A stretch of DNA of 64,000 nucleotides from Sphingomonas tagetis (GTDB lineage Bacteria > Pseudomonadota > Alphaproteobacteria > Sphingomonadales > Sphingomonadaceae). Positions 35,479 to 51,310 of the stretch are shown piece after piece. Within the stretch, counting starts at the first letter, position 1. Each line of letters begins with the position of its first letter. A program made the position numbers and the translations under genes. The stretch spans positions 124,001 to 188,000 of the forward strand of contig NZ_JAMLDX010000006.1 in NCBI RefSeq assembly GCF_024211275.1, written 5' to 3'. The notes below the pieces were generated by a model. That model was given only the letters and a program-made list of their open reading frames with translations. It made no database searches and was not told the origin of the DNA.

Positions 35479-36888
35479 TCAGGGCACCGTCACCGTCCTG
35501 AACTCGATCCCCTTGAGTTCGGGCAATGCCTGAAGTTGCGGCGTGATGACCTTGAGATCGCCGACCACCACCAGCGTCATCTTTTCGAGCGGGAACGCCT
35601 TCGCCGCAGCGCTGATCTGCGCCGGCGTGACCGCCAGCGTCGCGGGCACATAGCGGTCCATCCAGTCGCGCGGCAGGCCCAGCATGTCGCGCGTCGCCAG
35701 CGTGTTGACCAGCGAGCCCGCGGTCGAGTTCTGGATCACGAACAGCCCGGCCATGTACTGCCGCATCCCCGCCGCTTCCGCGTCAGCCGGCGGCGTCGCC
35801 TGCAGCGTGCGGATCTCGTGGAACACCTCCTTGAGCGACGCCCCGGTCGAAGCCGTCGTCACGTCCGCATTGAACGTCCACAGCGTGTTGTGCGGGAAGA
35901 AGCCCAGCGCCGACCCCGGCGAATAGGTATAGCCCTTCGCCTCGCGGATGTTGCGCGTGATGCGCGAGCTGAACGCCCCGCCGAGCAGCGCGTTCGACAC
36001 GCGCATCGGGATATCGCCCGCGCTCCCCGCCTTGGGCGCGGCGAAGGCCAGGTTGATCGTGCTCTGCGGCGAACCTGGCCGGTCGATCAGCAGCACTTGC
36101 GGCCCGGCCTTGGGGCTGGGCGGCAGCACCAGCCGGTCCGGTCCGGCGGTCCAGCCGCCGAACGCCTTGCTCACCGCCGCCTTGACCGCCGCCGCGTCGA
36201 ACTTGCCGGCGACATAAAGGTGCGAGCGCTTCGCCCCGTAATTGGCGGCGTGCCACGCGCGCAGCTGCGCGGTCGTGTACGCCCCGAACTGCTGCGGCGT
36301 CGGCAGCACGCGGCCGTAGGGATGGCCGGTGCCGTAATAAGCCCGGTCGAGCGCCGCGTCCGCCAGCGTCCCCGGCTGAGTCAGCGCGACCGCCAGGCGG
36401 CGGTTCCAGTTCGCCTTGACCCGCGCCAGATCGGCATCGGGATAGGCCGGGCGCTGCGCGACATCGGCGACCAGCGCGATCGCATCGCCCGCGCGTTCGG
36501 ACAGCACGTTCAGCGTGACCGACGAGTTTTCGAGCCCCGGATTGGTGCCGATCCCGCCGCCCATCTCCGCGGCCTTCTGCGCAATCTGCGCGCCGGTCAT
36601 GCCGCCCGCACCCTCGCGCATCATGTCCACGGCAAGCAGCGAGAGCCAGGTGTCCTCGCCCTCATTGACCTGCCCGGCATAGGTGACGAGCGACACCACC
36701 GTCTTGGGCGCGACGCCATAGGGCACCAACGTCACTTTCATCCCGTTGGGCAGCGTATAGGTCTCGCTCGCCGGCACCTTAAACGCCTTGGGCGCGGGGA
36801 TCGGCGGCGGGGTGGTCGGAAGCTCCTGCGCGGCGAGCGGGCCAGCGAACAGGGCGGCAGCCGTCAGGCTTGCGATCAGGCGGCACAT
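35479..36888 (-). CDS. M16 peptidase-like protein, non-catalytic partner
   Basis: A 469-residue M16B-type protein with a signal peptide (ALFAGPLAAQ). It has the two-domain M16 layout, including YTLPNGMKVTLVPYGVAPKT at the start and SSRITRNIREAKGYTYSPGS in the second half, which is the region completing the active site of the partner. The zinc motif HxxEH is replaced in the corresponding place by MMREGAGGM, so it cannot bind zinc. Paired active/inactive M16B subunits are known, including from a sphingomonad. The ATG at 36888 follows the stop of the catalytic partner by one base. Confidence 0.88.
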   Translation of the reverse strand: MCRLIASLTAAALFAGPLAAQELPTTPPPIPAPKAFKVPASETYTLPNGMKVTLVPYGVAPKTVVSLVTYAGQVNEGEDTWLSLLAVDMMREGAGGMTGAQIAQKAAEMGGGIGTNPGLENSSVTLNVLSERAGDAIALVADVAQRPAYPDADLARVKANWNRRLAVALTQPGTLADAALDRAYYGTGHPYGRVLPTPQQFGAYTTAQLRAWHAANYGAKRSHLYVAGKFDAAAVKAAVSKAFGGWTAGPDRLVLPPSPKAGPQVLLIDRPGSPQSTINLAFAAPKAGSAGDIPMRVSNALLGGAFSSRITRNIREAKGYTYSPGSALGFFPHNTLWTFNADVTTASTGASLKEVFHEIRTLQATPPADAEAAGMRQYMAGLFVIQNSTAGSLVNTLATRDMLGLPRDWMDRYVPATLAVTPAQISAAAKAFPLEKMTLVVVGDLKVITPQLQALPELKGIEFRTVTVP

Positions 36889-36889
36889 C

Positions 36890-38311
36890 TTACTTGGCTC
36901 CCGCGGGCTTGGCGGCGGCAGGCGTTGCGCCGGGGTCGATGACATAGATCGAGCGGTTGGTCGGGCGCAGATATTCCTGCGCGGTCTTGCGGATCAGCGC
37001 CGGCGTCACCTTGGCGAAGCCATCCTCGATCTGGTTGACCTTCGCCGGATCATTGTCGAACAGCGCGTACACCGCGAGCAGATCGATCAGCCCGATCCGC
37101 CCCTGCCCGTCGATCGTCGAATAGAGCGACGATCGCATCTTGGTCCGCGCGCGGTTCAGCTCTTCGGGCGACACCGGCTTGCTGCGCAGATCCTCGATCA
37201 CCGCATCCACCGCCGCCTTGATCTCGTCGCGGCTGCGGTTGGCGTCGTGCGTGAAGCTGAAGCTCCACAGCATCGGGCCCTGATAGTTGAACATCGTGCC
37301 GAGCGGGAAGTTGATCCCGCCGCCGACCTCGCCCGCGATACCGCTCTCCGCGACCAGCTTGCGGTAGAGCCGGCTGTCCTGCCCCTTGACCAGCATCTGG
37401 TCGATCAGCCCCATCGCATACCATTCGGGCGTGCCACGTGGCGGTACGTGATAGCCCGCCGCCCAGCCCGGCTTGGGCGCGAGCTTGTCGACGCGGCTGG
37501 CGAACTTCTCCTTCTCCTGCCGCGGCTCGCTGATGTCGGGCAGCTTGACCGGCGCCGACTTGGGCATCCAGCCATAATATTTCTGGATCATCGCGCGGGT
37601 CGCGGCATAGTCGATGTCGCCCGCGACCACGAGCACCGCGTTGGACGGCTTGTAGAAGGCGTCGTGGAACTGCGACGCGTCGGCCACCGTCGCGGCCTCG
37701 ATCTCCTTCAGCTCGCCGTAGAAATTGTGGCTGTTGTACCAGTTGGTGTTGGCCAGCATCGGCAGGTCGATCCACGGCCATGTCGAATAGGGCTGGTTGA
37801 GGACGTTGACCTTGACCTCGTTGCCGACCACGCCCTGCTGGTTCTTGAGCACCTCGTCATTGATGATCGGGCTCGCCATGCGGTCGGCTTCGAGCCACAG
37901 CATCCGCTCGAGCGCGTTCGACGGCACGACCTCGAAATAGTTGGTGAAGTCATAGCGGGTCGATCCGTTGAGGATGCCGCCCGCGGTGTTGATCGTGTTG
38001 ATGTGCACGCCCTTGGGCGCGTTCTTCGATCCCTGGAACAACAGATGCTCGAACAAATGCGCGAAGCCGGTGCGCTCCTTGGGTTCGATGCGGAAGCCGA
38101 TGCCGTAATAGACCGCGACGGTCACCGTCGGCGCGATGCTGTCCCTAGCCAGCACGACGCGCAGGCCGTTGGGCAGCGTATAATATTGCGTCTCCACCGA
38201 CAGCTTCTGCTTGGCGCCCTGCGCCGCGGCGGGCGTGGCGGACGTGGCGGCTAGGCCGAATGGCACGGCGCTGGCGAGCGCGAGCGCCGCGGCCCATCGC
38301 TTCATCTTCAT
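36890..38311 (-). CDS. M16 zinc peptidase, catalytic subunit
   Basis: A 473-residue periplasmic zinc metallopeptidase. A signal peptide ends near TPAAAQ. The inverted zinc motif HLFEH (in GFAHLFEHLLFQGS, about residue 87) and the downstream Glu region NEVKVNVLN are intact. The second half lacks its own zinc motif, as usual. It is the first gene of a two-gene unit with the inactive subunit at 35479, and together they probably form a clamshell heterodimer that degrades short peptides. The gene is divergent from rpoB and shares a dyad-containing promoter region with it. Confidence 0.9.
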   Translation of the reverse strand: MKMKRWAAALALASAVPFGLAATSATPAAAQGAKQKLSVETQYYTLPNGLRVVLARDSIAPTVTVAVYYGIGFRIEPKERTGFAHLFEHLLFQGSKNAPKGVHINTINTAGGILNGSTRYDFTNYFEVVPSNALERMLWLEADRMASPIINDEVLKNQQGVVGNEVKVNVLNQPYSTWPWIDLPMLANTNWYNSHNFYGELKEIEAATVADASQFHDAFYKPSNAVLVVAGDIDYAATRAMIQKYYGWMPKSAPVKLPDISEPRQEKEKFASRVDKLAPKPGWAAGYHVPPRGTPEWYAMGLIDQMLVKGQDSRLYRKLVAESGIAGEVGGGINFPLGTMFNYQGPMLWSFSFTHDANRSRDEIKAAVDAVIEDLRSKPVSPEELNRARTKMRSSLYSTIDGQGRIGLIDLLAVYALFDNDPAKVNQIEDGFAKVTPALIRKTAQEYLRPTNRSIYVIDPGATPAAAKPAGAK

Positions 38312-38370
38312 GGCTATCCCCTAAACTCGACGACGTAACGAACTGTATTAGGCTAACGGCACAGTAGCTC

Positions 38371-38400
38371 GTGTCAAACGATACCGGGGCGGTTTGACAC
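38371..38400. promoter_or_regulatory. 9-bp inverted repeat carrying both divergent -35 boxes
   Basis: GTGTCAAAC (38371-38379) and GTTTGACAC (38392-38400) are a perfect inverted repeat with a 12-base spacer. The right half contains TTGACA of the rpoB promoter; the left half contains TTGACA on the minus strand, suitably placed for the M16 gene pair. It could be an operator or simply a shared bidirectional promoter. Confidence 0.6.
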
Positions 38401-38422
38401 TTTCCAACATGGCTCCTATATC
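38394..38422 (+). promoter_or_regulatory. rpoB promoter
   Basis: A consensus -35 TTGACA (38394-38399), a 17-base spacer and TATATC (38417-38422), the best promoter match in the window. It would start transcription near 38429, leaving a leader of about 195 bases before rpoB. Confidence 0.8.
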
Positions 38423-38428
38423 GCGCTC

Positions 38429-38623
38429 TCCCGACTGGCCGGGAAATGAGGCGCCGTCGCGCAGCGCTTTGTACGAATGGGCCGTCCGGGAGTTATAGAC
38501 GCTTGAAAGGCTGAGGTTTTCCCCGATCGAATGGGTGAAGGCACTCGGCCCTTTGGCGTCTGTTTGCGTGCCTGCCCCGGCGGATACCGGGCGACATTCA
38601 GGCTGACAAAGGCAAATAGCTAC
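38429..38623 (+). promoter_or_regulatory. rpoB leader
   Basis: About 195 bases of untranslated leader between the predicted start and the rpoB ATG. I see short GC-rich pairings but no known riboswitch or clear attenuator. The stretch ends GGCAAATAGCTAC before the ATG, with no strong ribosome-binding site. Confidence 0.4.
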
Positions 38624-42781
<4,158 letters not shown>

Positions 42782-42783
42782 TC

Positions 42784-42818
42784 GTCAGGCCCTCGCATTA
42801 CGAATGCGAGGGCCTGAC
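42784..42818 (+). promoter_or_regulatory. 16-bp perfect hairpin between rpoB and rpoC
   Basis: Bases 42784-42799 pair perfectly with 42803-42818 around a 3-base loop ACG. No T run follows, so it is not an intrinsic terminator. It lies 2 bases after the rpoB stop and about 40 before rpoC. It may be an RNase III site or a stability element between the two subunit messages. Confidence 0.7.
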
Positions 42819-42856
42819 CTCCCGCCCAGAGATTTACCCTCCTGAGGGAAAACGAC

Positions 42857-47137
<4,281 letters not shown>

Positions 47138-47171
47138 TCGCTTTCGTCAGCGGCAACGCCTGACAAGAAAC

Positions 47172-47206
47172 AGCCGCCGTCCGGGATACCGGGCGGCGGC
47201 TTTTTC
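47172..47206 (+). terminator. Rho-independent terminator after rpoC
   Basis: GCCGCC-G-TCCGG pairs with CCGG-G-CGGCGGC around a short loop, followed by TTTTTC. It ends the rpoB-rpoC operon about 35 bases after the stop. Confidence 0.9.
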
Positions 47207-47329
47207 GTGGACGGTTGCTGACTGGGACTTTGGTGCCCCCTTCGTCCCGCCCCGCCGCATCCTGCCCTCCCTACACCCCAATTGCCACCTCGCCCCCACG
47301 CGCTACACTCACCACAGGGGGACTTCATC

Positions 47330-48094
47330 ATGCGCAACTTTCGCCGCGCGCTCTTCGAGCAGCTCGATCCGCCGAAATGGCCGGGGCGCGGCCTGTCGCC
47401 GCTCAACGCCTTTTTGTGCGTCCTGATCCTGATCGCGACAGCGCTCGCCGTTCTCGAGACCGAACCGCTGGTGACGCGCGGCAACGAGGCGCTGTTCCAC
47501 CGCATCGAGATCGCGTTCGGCACGCTGTTCCTGCTCGAATTTCTTGCGCGGCTGTGGGTCGTGCCGGAGGGGTCGGACGGCCCGGCGTGGCGCTGCCGGT
47601 TGCGCTTCGTGCTTTCGCCCTGGTCGCTCATCGACATTCTGGTCATCGTGACCAGCTTCGCCCCGTTCATCGCCGCCAACGGCCAGATGCTCCGCCTGCT
47701 GCGCCTCGCGCGCATCCTGCGCCTCGCCAAGCTCGGGCGCATGTCGTCGGCGATCCAGCATTTGACTCACGCCATCGCCTCGCGCCGGCTCGAGCTCGGC
47801 CTCACCGCCGGCATCGCGCTCGGCCTGCTCGTGTTCGGCGCGACCGCGCTCTATCTCGCCGAGGGCGACATCCAGCCCGACAAGTTCGGCAGCATCCCGC
47901 GGTCCTTGTGGTGGGCAATCATCACGCTGACCACGATCGGCTATGGCGACGTCTATCCGGTGACCGTGGTCGGCAAGATCATCGCCGGCTTCGTCGCGAT
48001 CTGCGGGATCGGCCTGATCGCGATGCCCACCGGAATCCTCGCTGCGGCGTTCAGCGACGCGATGGAGCGCAGCCGCAAGGCCGATTGCGACTAG
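47330..48094 (+). CDS. Voltage-gated potassium channel / ion transporter
   Basis: A 254-residue inner-membrane protein with six membrane segments. The fourth has the spaced arginines of a voltage sensor (RLLRLARILRLAKLGRM), and the pore has the potassium selectivity filter TTIGYGD. It probably works as a tetramer. No cytoplasmic RCK or cyclic-nucleotide domain follows. AGGGGGAC precedes the ATG at 47330. The stop TAG shares the palindrome CTAG with the stop of the convergent CinA-like gene. Confidence 0.9.
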   Translation: MRNFRRALFEQLDPPKWPGRGLSPLNAFLCVLILIATALAVLETEPLVTRGNEALFHRIEIAFGTLFLLEFLARLWVVPEGSDGPAWRCRLRFVLSPWSLIDILVIVTSFAPFIAANGQMLRLLRLARILRLAKLGRMSSAIQHLTHAIASRRLELGLTAGIALGLLVFGATALYLAEGDIQPDKFGSIPRSLWWAIITLTTIGYGDVYPVTVVGKIIAGFVAICGIGLIAMPTGILAAAFSDAMERSRKADCD

Positions 48095-48858
48095 ATCCCG
48101 CCCGCCGTCACCTCGCGCCCGCCCGCCTCAAGCTGCCCTGTCAGGTCGGCGATGCACGCGTCCACCACATGTATGTCGGTCGCGCGCACCACGAAATTCG
48201 CGCCGACGCGCCCTTCGCGGAAGAACGGATAGCTGCCGATCGCCACGCCCTCATGCGCGCGCTCGACCGCGCCAAGCAGCTCGGCGATTTCGCTTTCTGC
48301 CACCCAGCAGCCAATCGTCCCGCTCACCACCGGCTTGCCGCCCTCGAGCGTGCCGGTGAGCGCGTCGAGCATGCCCGCGGTGATGTTGGGCACGCCCGCG
48401 AGGATGTAGATATTTCCCACCTGAATGCCCGGCGCACCCGACATGCGGTTGGGGATCAGTGCCGCCCCCTGCGGCACCCGCGCCATGCGCAGCCGCGCGT
48501 CGGTCAGCCCGCCGCGGGTCTCGTAATAGCCGGCCAGCATCGCCCGCGCGCCTTCGTGGATCACCACCGGCACGCCCAGCGCCGCGGCGATCGCGTCGAC
48601 GGTGATGTCGTCATGCGTCGGCCCGATCCCGCCCGTCGTAAAGCAATAGTCATGGCCGGTCCGCATCGCGTTCACCGCCTCGATGATGCGGCTCTCCACG
48701 TCCGGCACCACGCGCACTTCGCTCAGCCTGATGCCCTGTACGTTCAGCCACACCGCGATCTGCGCGACATTCTTGTCCTGCGTGCGGCCCGAGAGAATCT
48801 CGTCGCCGATCACCACAAGGCCTGCCGTCCAGATGCGTTCGCTCATGTGCCCGGCCAT
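48091..48858 (-). CDS. CinA-like MoaB/Mog domain protein
   Basis: A 255-residue protein consisting of the molybdopterin-binding (MoaB/Mog) domain found at the N-terminus of CinA, without the C-terminal amidohydrolase. Family motifs are GDEILSGRTQDKN, FTTGGIGPTHDDIT and GNIYILAGVP. In relatives this domain hydrolyses ADP-ribose or nucleotide-type substrates. The ATG at 48858 has AGGTGAG 6 bases upstream and is preferred over the ATG at 48846. It is divergent from map. Confidence 0.87.
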   Translation of the reverse strand: MAGHMSERIWTAGLVVIGDEILSGRTQDKNVAQIAVWLNVQGIRLSEVRVVPDVESRIIEAVNAMRTGHDYCFTTGGIGPTHDDITVDAIAAALGVPVVIHEGARAMLAGYYETRGGLTDARLRMARVPQGAALIPNRMSGAPGIQVGNIYILAGVPNITAGMLDALTGTLEGGKPVVSGTIGCWVAESEIAELLGAVERAHEGVAIGSYPFFREGRVGANFVVRATDIHVVDACIADLTGQLEAGGREVTAGGI

Positions 48859-48892
48859 ATGCGCTCACCTAGGAAAATGCCACCGCTTGGCC

Positions 48893-48898
48893 TATATC
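48893..48898 (+). promoter_or_regulatory. -10 element immediately before map
   Basis: TATATC, followed by GCG as at the rpoB promoter, ends 7 bases before the map ATG. The -35 region is weak. If used, the transcript would begin at or next to the start codon. Confidence 0.4.
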
Positions 48899-48905
48899 GC
48901 GCGCC

Positions 48906-49733
48906 ATGACCGAATATGTGACCGTCACCGCCGACACCAACTTCGCCCGCGACGGGTCGATCAAGCTCTATGGCCCGGACGGCTTCGCCGGCATGCGTGC
49001 CGCTGGCCGGCTCGCGGCGGAGATCCTCGACGCGATCGCGCCGCATGTCTTGCCCGGCGTCACCACGGCGGAACTCGACGATTTCGTGCGTGAACGGACC
49101 ATCGCCGGCGGCGCGGTGCCCGCGACGATGGGCTATCGCGGCTATACGCACAGCTGCTGCATCAGCATCAACCATGTCGTCTGCCACGGCATCCCCGGCG
49201 CCAAGACGCTCAAGGACGGCGACATCGTCAATATCGACGTGACGCCCTTGCTCGACGGCTGGCACGGCGACACCAGCCGCATGTACCTCGTCGGCGACGT
49301 GCCCCTCAAGGCGAAGCGCCTGGTCGACGTCACCTATGAATGCCTCATGCTCGGCATCGAGCAGGCCAAGCCCGGCAACACGATGGGCGATGTCGGCCAC
49401 GCCATCCAGCGCCATGCCGAAAAGCACCGCTACGGCGTCGTCCGTGATTTCTGCGGCCACGGCCTCGGCCGCGTGTTTCATGACGCACCCGAAGTTGTCC
49501 ATGTTGGCCGCCCCGGCACCGGCCCCGAGCTCAAGCCCGGCATGTTCTTCACGATCGAGCCGATGATCAATATCGGCCGCCCCGACGTGAAACTGCTCGA
49601 CGATGGCTGGACGGCAGTGACGCGCGACCGCTCGCTCTCGGCGCAGTTCGAGCATTCGATCGGCATCACCGAGACCGGCTGCGAGATCTTCACCGCCTCG
49701 CCCGCCGGCCTCCACCAGCCGCCCTATTTCTGA
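48906..49733 (+). CDS. map: Methionine aminopeptidase, type I
   Basis: Removes the initiator methionine from new proteins. It is 275 residues long. Metal ligands are visible in NIDVTPLLDGWHGDTSR (two Asp), CGHGLGRVFHD (His), TIEPMI (Glu) and FEHSIGIT (Glu), and the substrate His in INHVVCHG. No ribosome-binding site precedes the ATG, and a -10-like sequence ends 7 bases upstream, so the message may be leaderless. Confidence 0.96.
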   Translation: MTEYVTVTADTNFARDGSIKLYGPDGFAGMRAAGRLAAEILDAIAPHVLPGVTTAELDDFVRERTIAGGAVPATMGYRGYTHSCCISINHVVCHGIPGAKTLKDGDIVNIDVTPLLDGWHGDTSRMYLVGDVPLKAKRLVDVTYECLMLGIEQAKPGNTMGDVGHAIQRHAEKHRYGVVRDFCGHGLGRVFHDAPEVVHVGRPGTGPELKPGMFFTIEPMINIGRPDVKLLDDGWTAVTRDRSLSAQFEHSIGITETGCEIFTASPAGLHQPPYF

Positions 49734-49746
49734 TGCCAAAAAAACC

Positions 49747-49929
49747 ATGAGCGACAGCAAGTTCGAGCGTCACCGCCAGCCCTGGCGCCAGGACGAGATC
49801 CAGAAGCTGCACACGCTGGCCAAGAAGGGCATGGCGCTCAAGGCGATCGCCAAGGCGCTGACCCGCAGCGAGGAATCGGTCAAGGACCGCGCCAAGGCCG
49901 ACGGCCTGCCGATCGCGAAGTTGCGGTGA
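49747..49929 (+). CDS. Small HTH/SANT-like protein
   Basis: A 60-residue basic protein. WRQDEIQKLHTLAKKGMALK and AIAKALTRSEESVKDRAK read as a helix-turn-helix of the SANT/Myb-like or GcrA-like kind: a Trp in the first helix, then a small three-helix bundle. It is probably a DNA-binding or nucleoid-type protein, but no function is known. It begins 13 bases after map and may be cotranscribed with it. The ribosome-binding site is weak. Confidence 0.65.
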   Translation: MSDSKFERHRQPWRQDEIQKLHTLAKKGMALKAIAKALTRSEESVKDRAKADGLPIAKLR

Positions 49930-49956
49930 GCGCATCCGCTTTGGACAATCAACCGC

Positions 49957-50031
49957 CACCCCGGCCTTGAGCCGGGGTCCCGCTTCTTCCGACCGCCCGC
50001 AACAGCGGGACCCCGGCTCAAGGCCGGGGTG
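49957..50031. repeat. REP-like palindrome
   Basis: Two perfect inverted arms of 28 bases (49957-49984 and 50004-50031) surround a 19-base loop. Each arm contains its own hairpin CCCCGGC-CTTGA-GCCGGGG. This type of dispersed palindrome is common between sphingomonad genes. It lies between the small HTH-like gene and the flavoprotein gene, and its right edge is 15 bases before the latter's probable start. Confidence 0.88.
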
Positions 50032-50045
50032 ACGAAGGTACCAAG

Positions 50046-51227
50046 CTGAACACCCCCACCCACTACGACGCCATCATCCTCGGCGCCGGCGCCGCGGGCC
50101 TGATGTGCGCGCTCACCGCCGGCCAGCGCGGCCGCCGCGTGCTGCTGGTCGATCACGCCGAGCAGGTCGGGAAGAAGATTCTCATCTCCGGCGGCGGGCG
50201 GTGCAACTTCACCAACCTCCACACCGCGCCCGACCGCTATCTCTCGGCCAACCCGCATTTCGCCAAGTCGGCGCTGCGTCGCTACACCCAGCACGATTTT
50301 CTCGAACTGGTCGAACGCCACCGCATCGCCTGGCATGAAAAGACGCTTGGCCAGCTCTTTTGCGACGGCGGCGCGCGGCAGATCGTCGATATGCTGCTCG
50401 CCGAATGCACGGCCGGAGGCGTCGAGATCGCGCTCGGCCACCTGGCCCGCGACATCACCCATGCCGATGCCAGCTACCGCGTCACCATCGGCGACCGCAT
50501 CGCGACCGCCCCCGCGCTCGTCATCGCCACCGGCGGGCCGTCCATCCCCAAGATGGGCGCGACCGGCTTCGCCTACGACCTGGCGCGCCAGTTCGGCCTG
50601 AAAATTATCGAGCCGCGTCCCGCGCTCGTCCCGCTCACGCTCGGTGGCGACGAAGTCCTGTTCCGCGAGCTCTCCGGCGTCGCCGCCCCGGTCGAGGCGC
50701 GCGCCGGCAAGGCGAAATTCCGCGAAGCCGCCCTGTTCACCCATCGCGGCCTGTCCGGCCCGGCGATCCTGCAGGTCAGCTCCTATTGGCGCCACGGCGA
50801 GCCGGTCGAGATCGACTTCCTGCCCACCCATCCCGCCGACTGGCTCGTCGCCGCCAAGCGCGCCCACCCCCGCACCACCCTGCGCAAATTGCTGACCGAC
50901 GCGCTTCCCACCCGCCTCGCCGACACCCTCGCCGATCAGCTCGGCCTCACCACGGAACTCGCCAACACCCCCGACAAGGCGCTTGCCGAAGCCCAGCGCC
51001 GCCTGTCCGCATGGCGCTTCCATCCCAACGGCACCGAGGGCTTCGCCAAGGCCGAAGTCACGGTCGGCGGCATCGCCACCGCCGGCCTCTCCTCGCAGAC
51101 GATGGAAGCCCGCGACGTCCGGGGCCTCTACGCGATCGGCGAGGCGGTCGATGTCACCGGCTGGCTCGGCGGCTACAATTTCCAGTGGGCCTGGGCCAGC
51201 GGCTGGGCGGCGGGTCAGGCGATCTGA
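50046..51227 (+). CDS. HI0933/YhiN-type FAD-dependent oxidoreductase with probable CTG start
   Basis: A 393-residue flavoprotein of the HI0933 family; its substrate is unknown. The FAD-binding Rossmann motif is AIILGAGAAGLMCAL at the N-terminus, then ISGGGRCNFTN (family signature) and the C-terminal GLYAIGEAVDVTGWLGGYN. The first ATG (50103) would cut off the GAGAAG motif. The frame is closed by a stop at 49968 and has no ATG, GTG or TTG before 50103. A CTG at 50046 has GAAGG 6-8 bases upstream and gives a full-length protein, so I take it as the start. The palindrome just upstream may have displaced the original start. Confidence 0.8.
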   Translation: MNTPTHYDAIILGAGAAGLMCALTAGQRGRRVLLVDHAEQVGKKILISGGGRCNFTNLHTAPDRYLSANPHFAKSALRRYTQHDFLELVERHRIAWHEKTLGQLFCDGGARQIVDMLLAECTAGGVEIALGHLARDITHADASYRVTIGDRIATAPALVIATGGPSIPKMGATGFAYDLARQFGLKIIEPRPALVPLTLGGDEVLFRELSGVAAPVEARAGKAKFREAALFTHRGLSGPAILQVSSYWRHGEPVEIDFLPTHPADWLVAAKRAHPRTTLRKLLTDALPTRLADTLADQLGLTTELANTPDKALAEAQRRLSAWRFHPNGTEGFAKAEVTVGGIATAGLSSQTMEARDVRGLYAIGEAVDVTGWLGGYNFQWAWASGWAAGQAI

Positions 51228-51310
51228 CCTCATGGTTGAACTGGCCGCCGGAACATCCTGACCGTTGCGCCGCGGCCATCCGCTTGCCACACCCGCGCCG
51301 GGAGACCCGC

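Noticed and set aside
38531-38623. In-frame upstream ATG extending RpoB by 31 residues
   Set aside because: The extension is not like RpoB N-termini, and MATKAIEGG at 38624 fits the family start.
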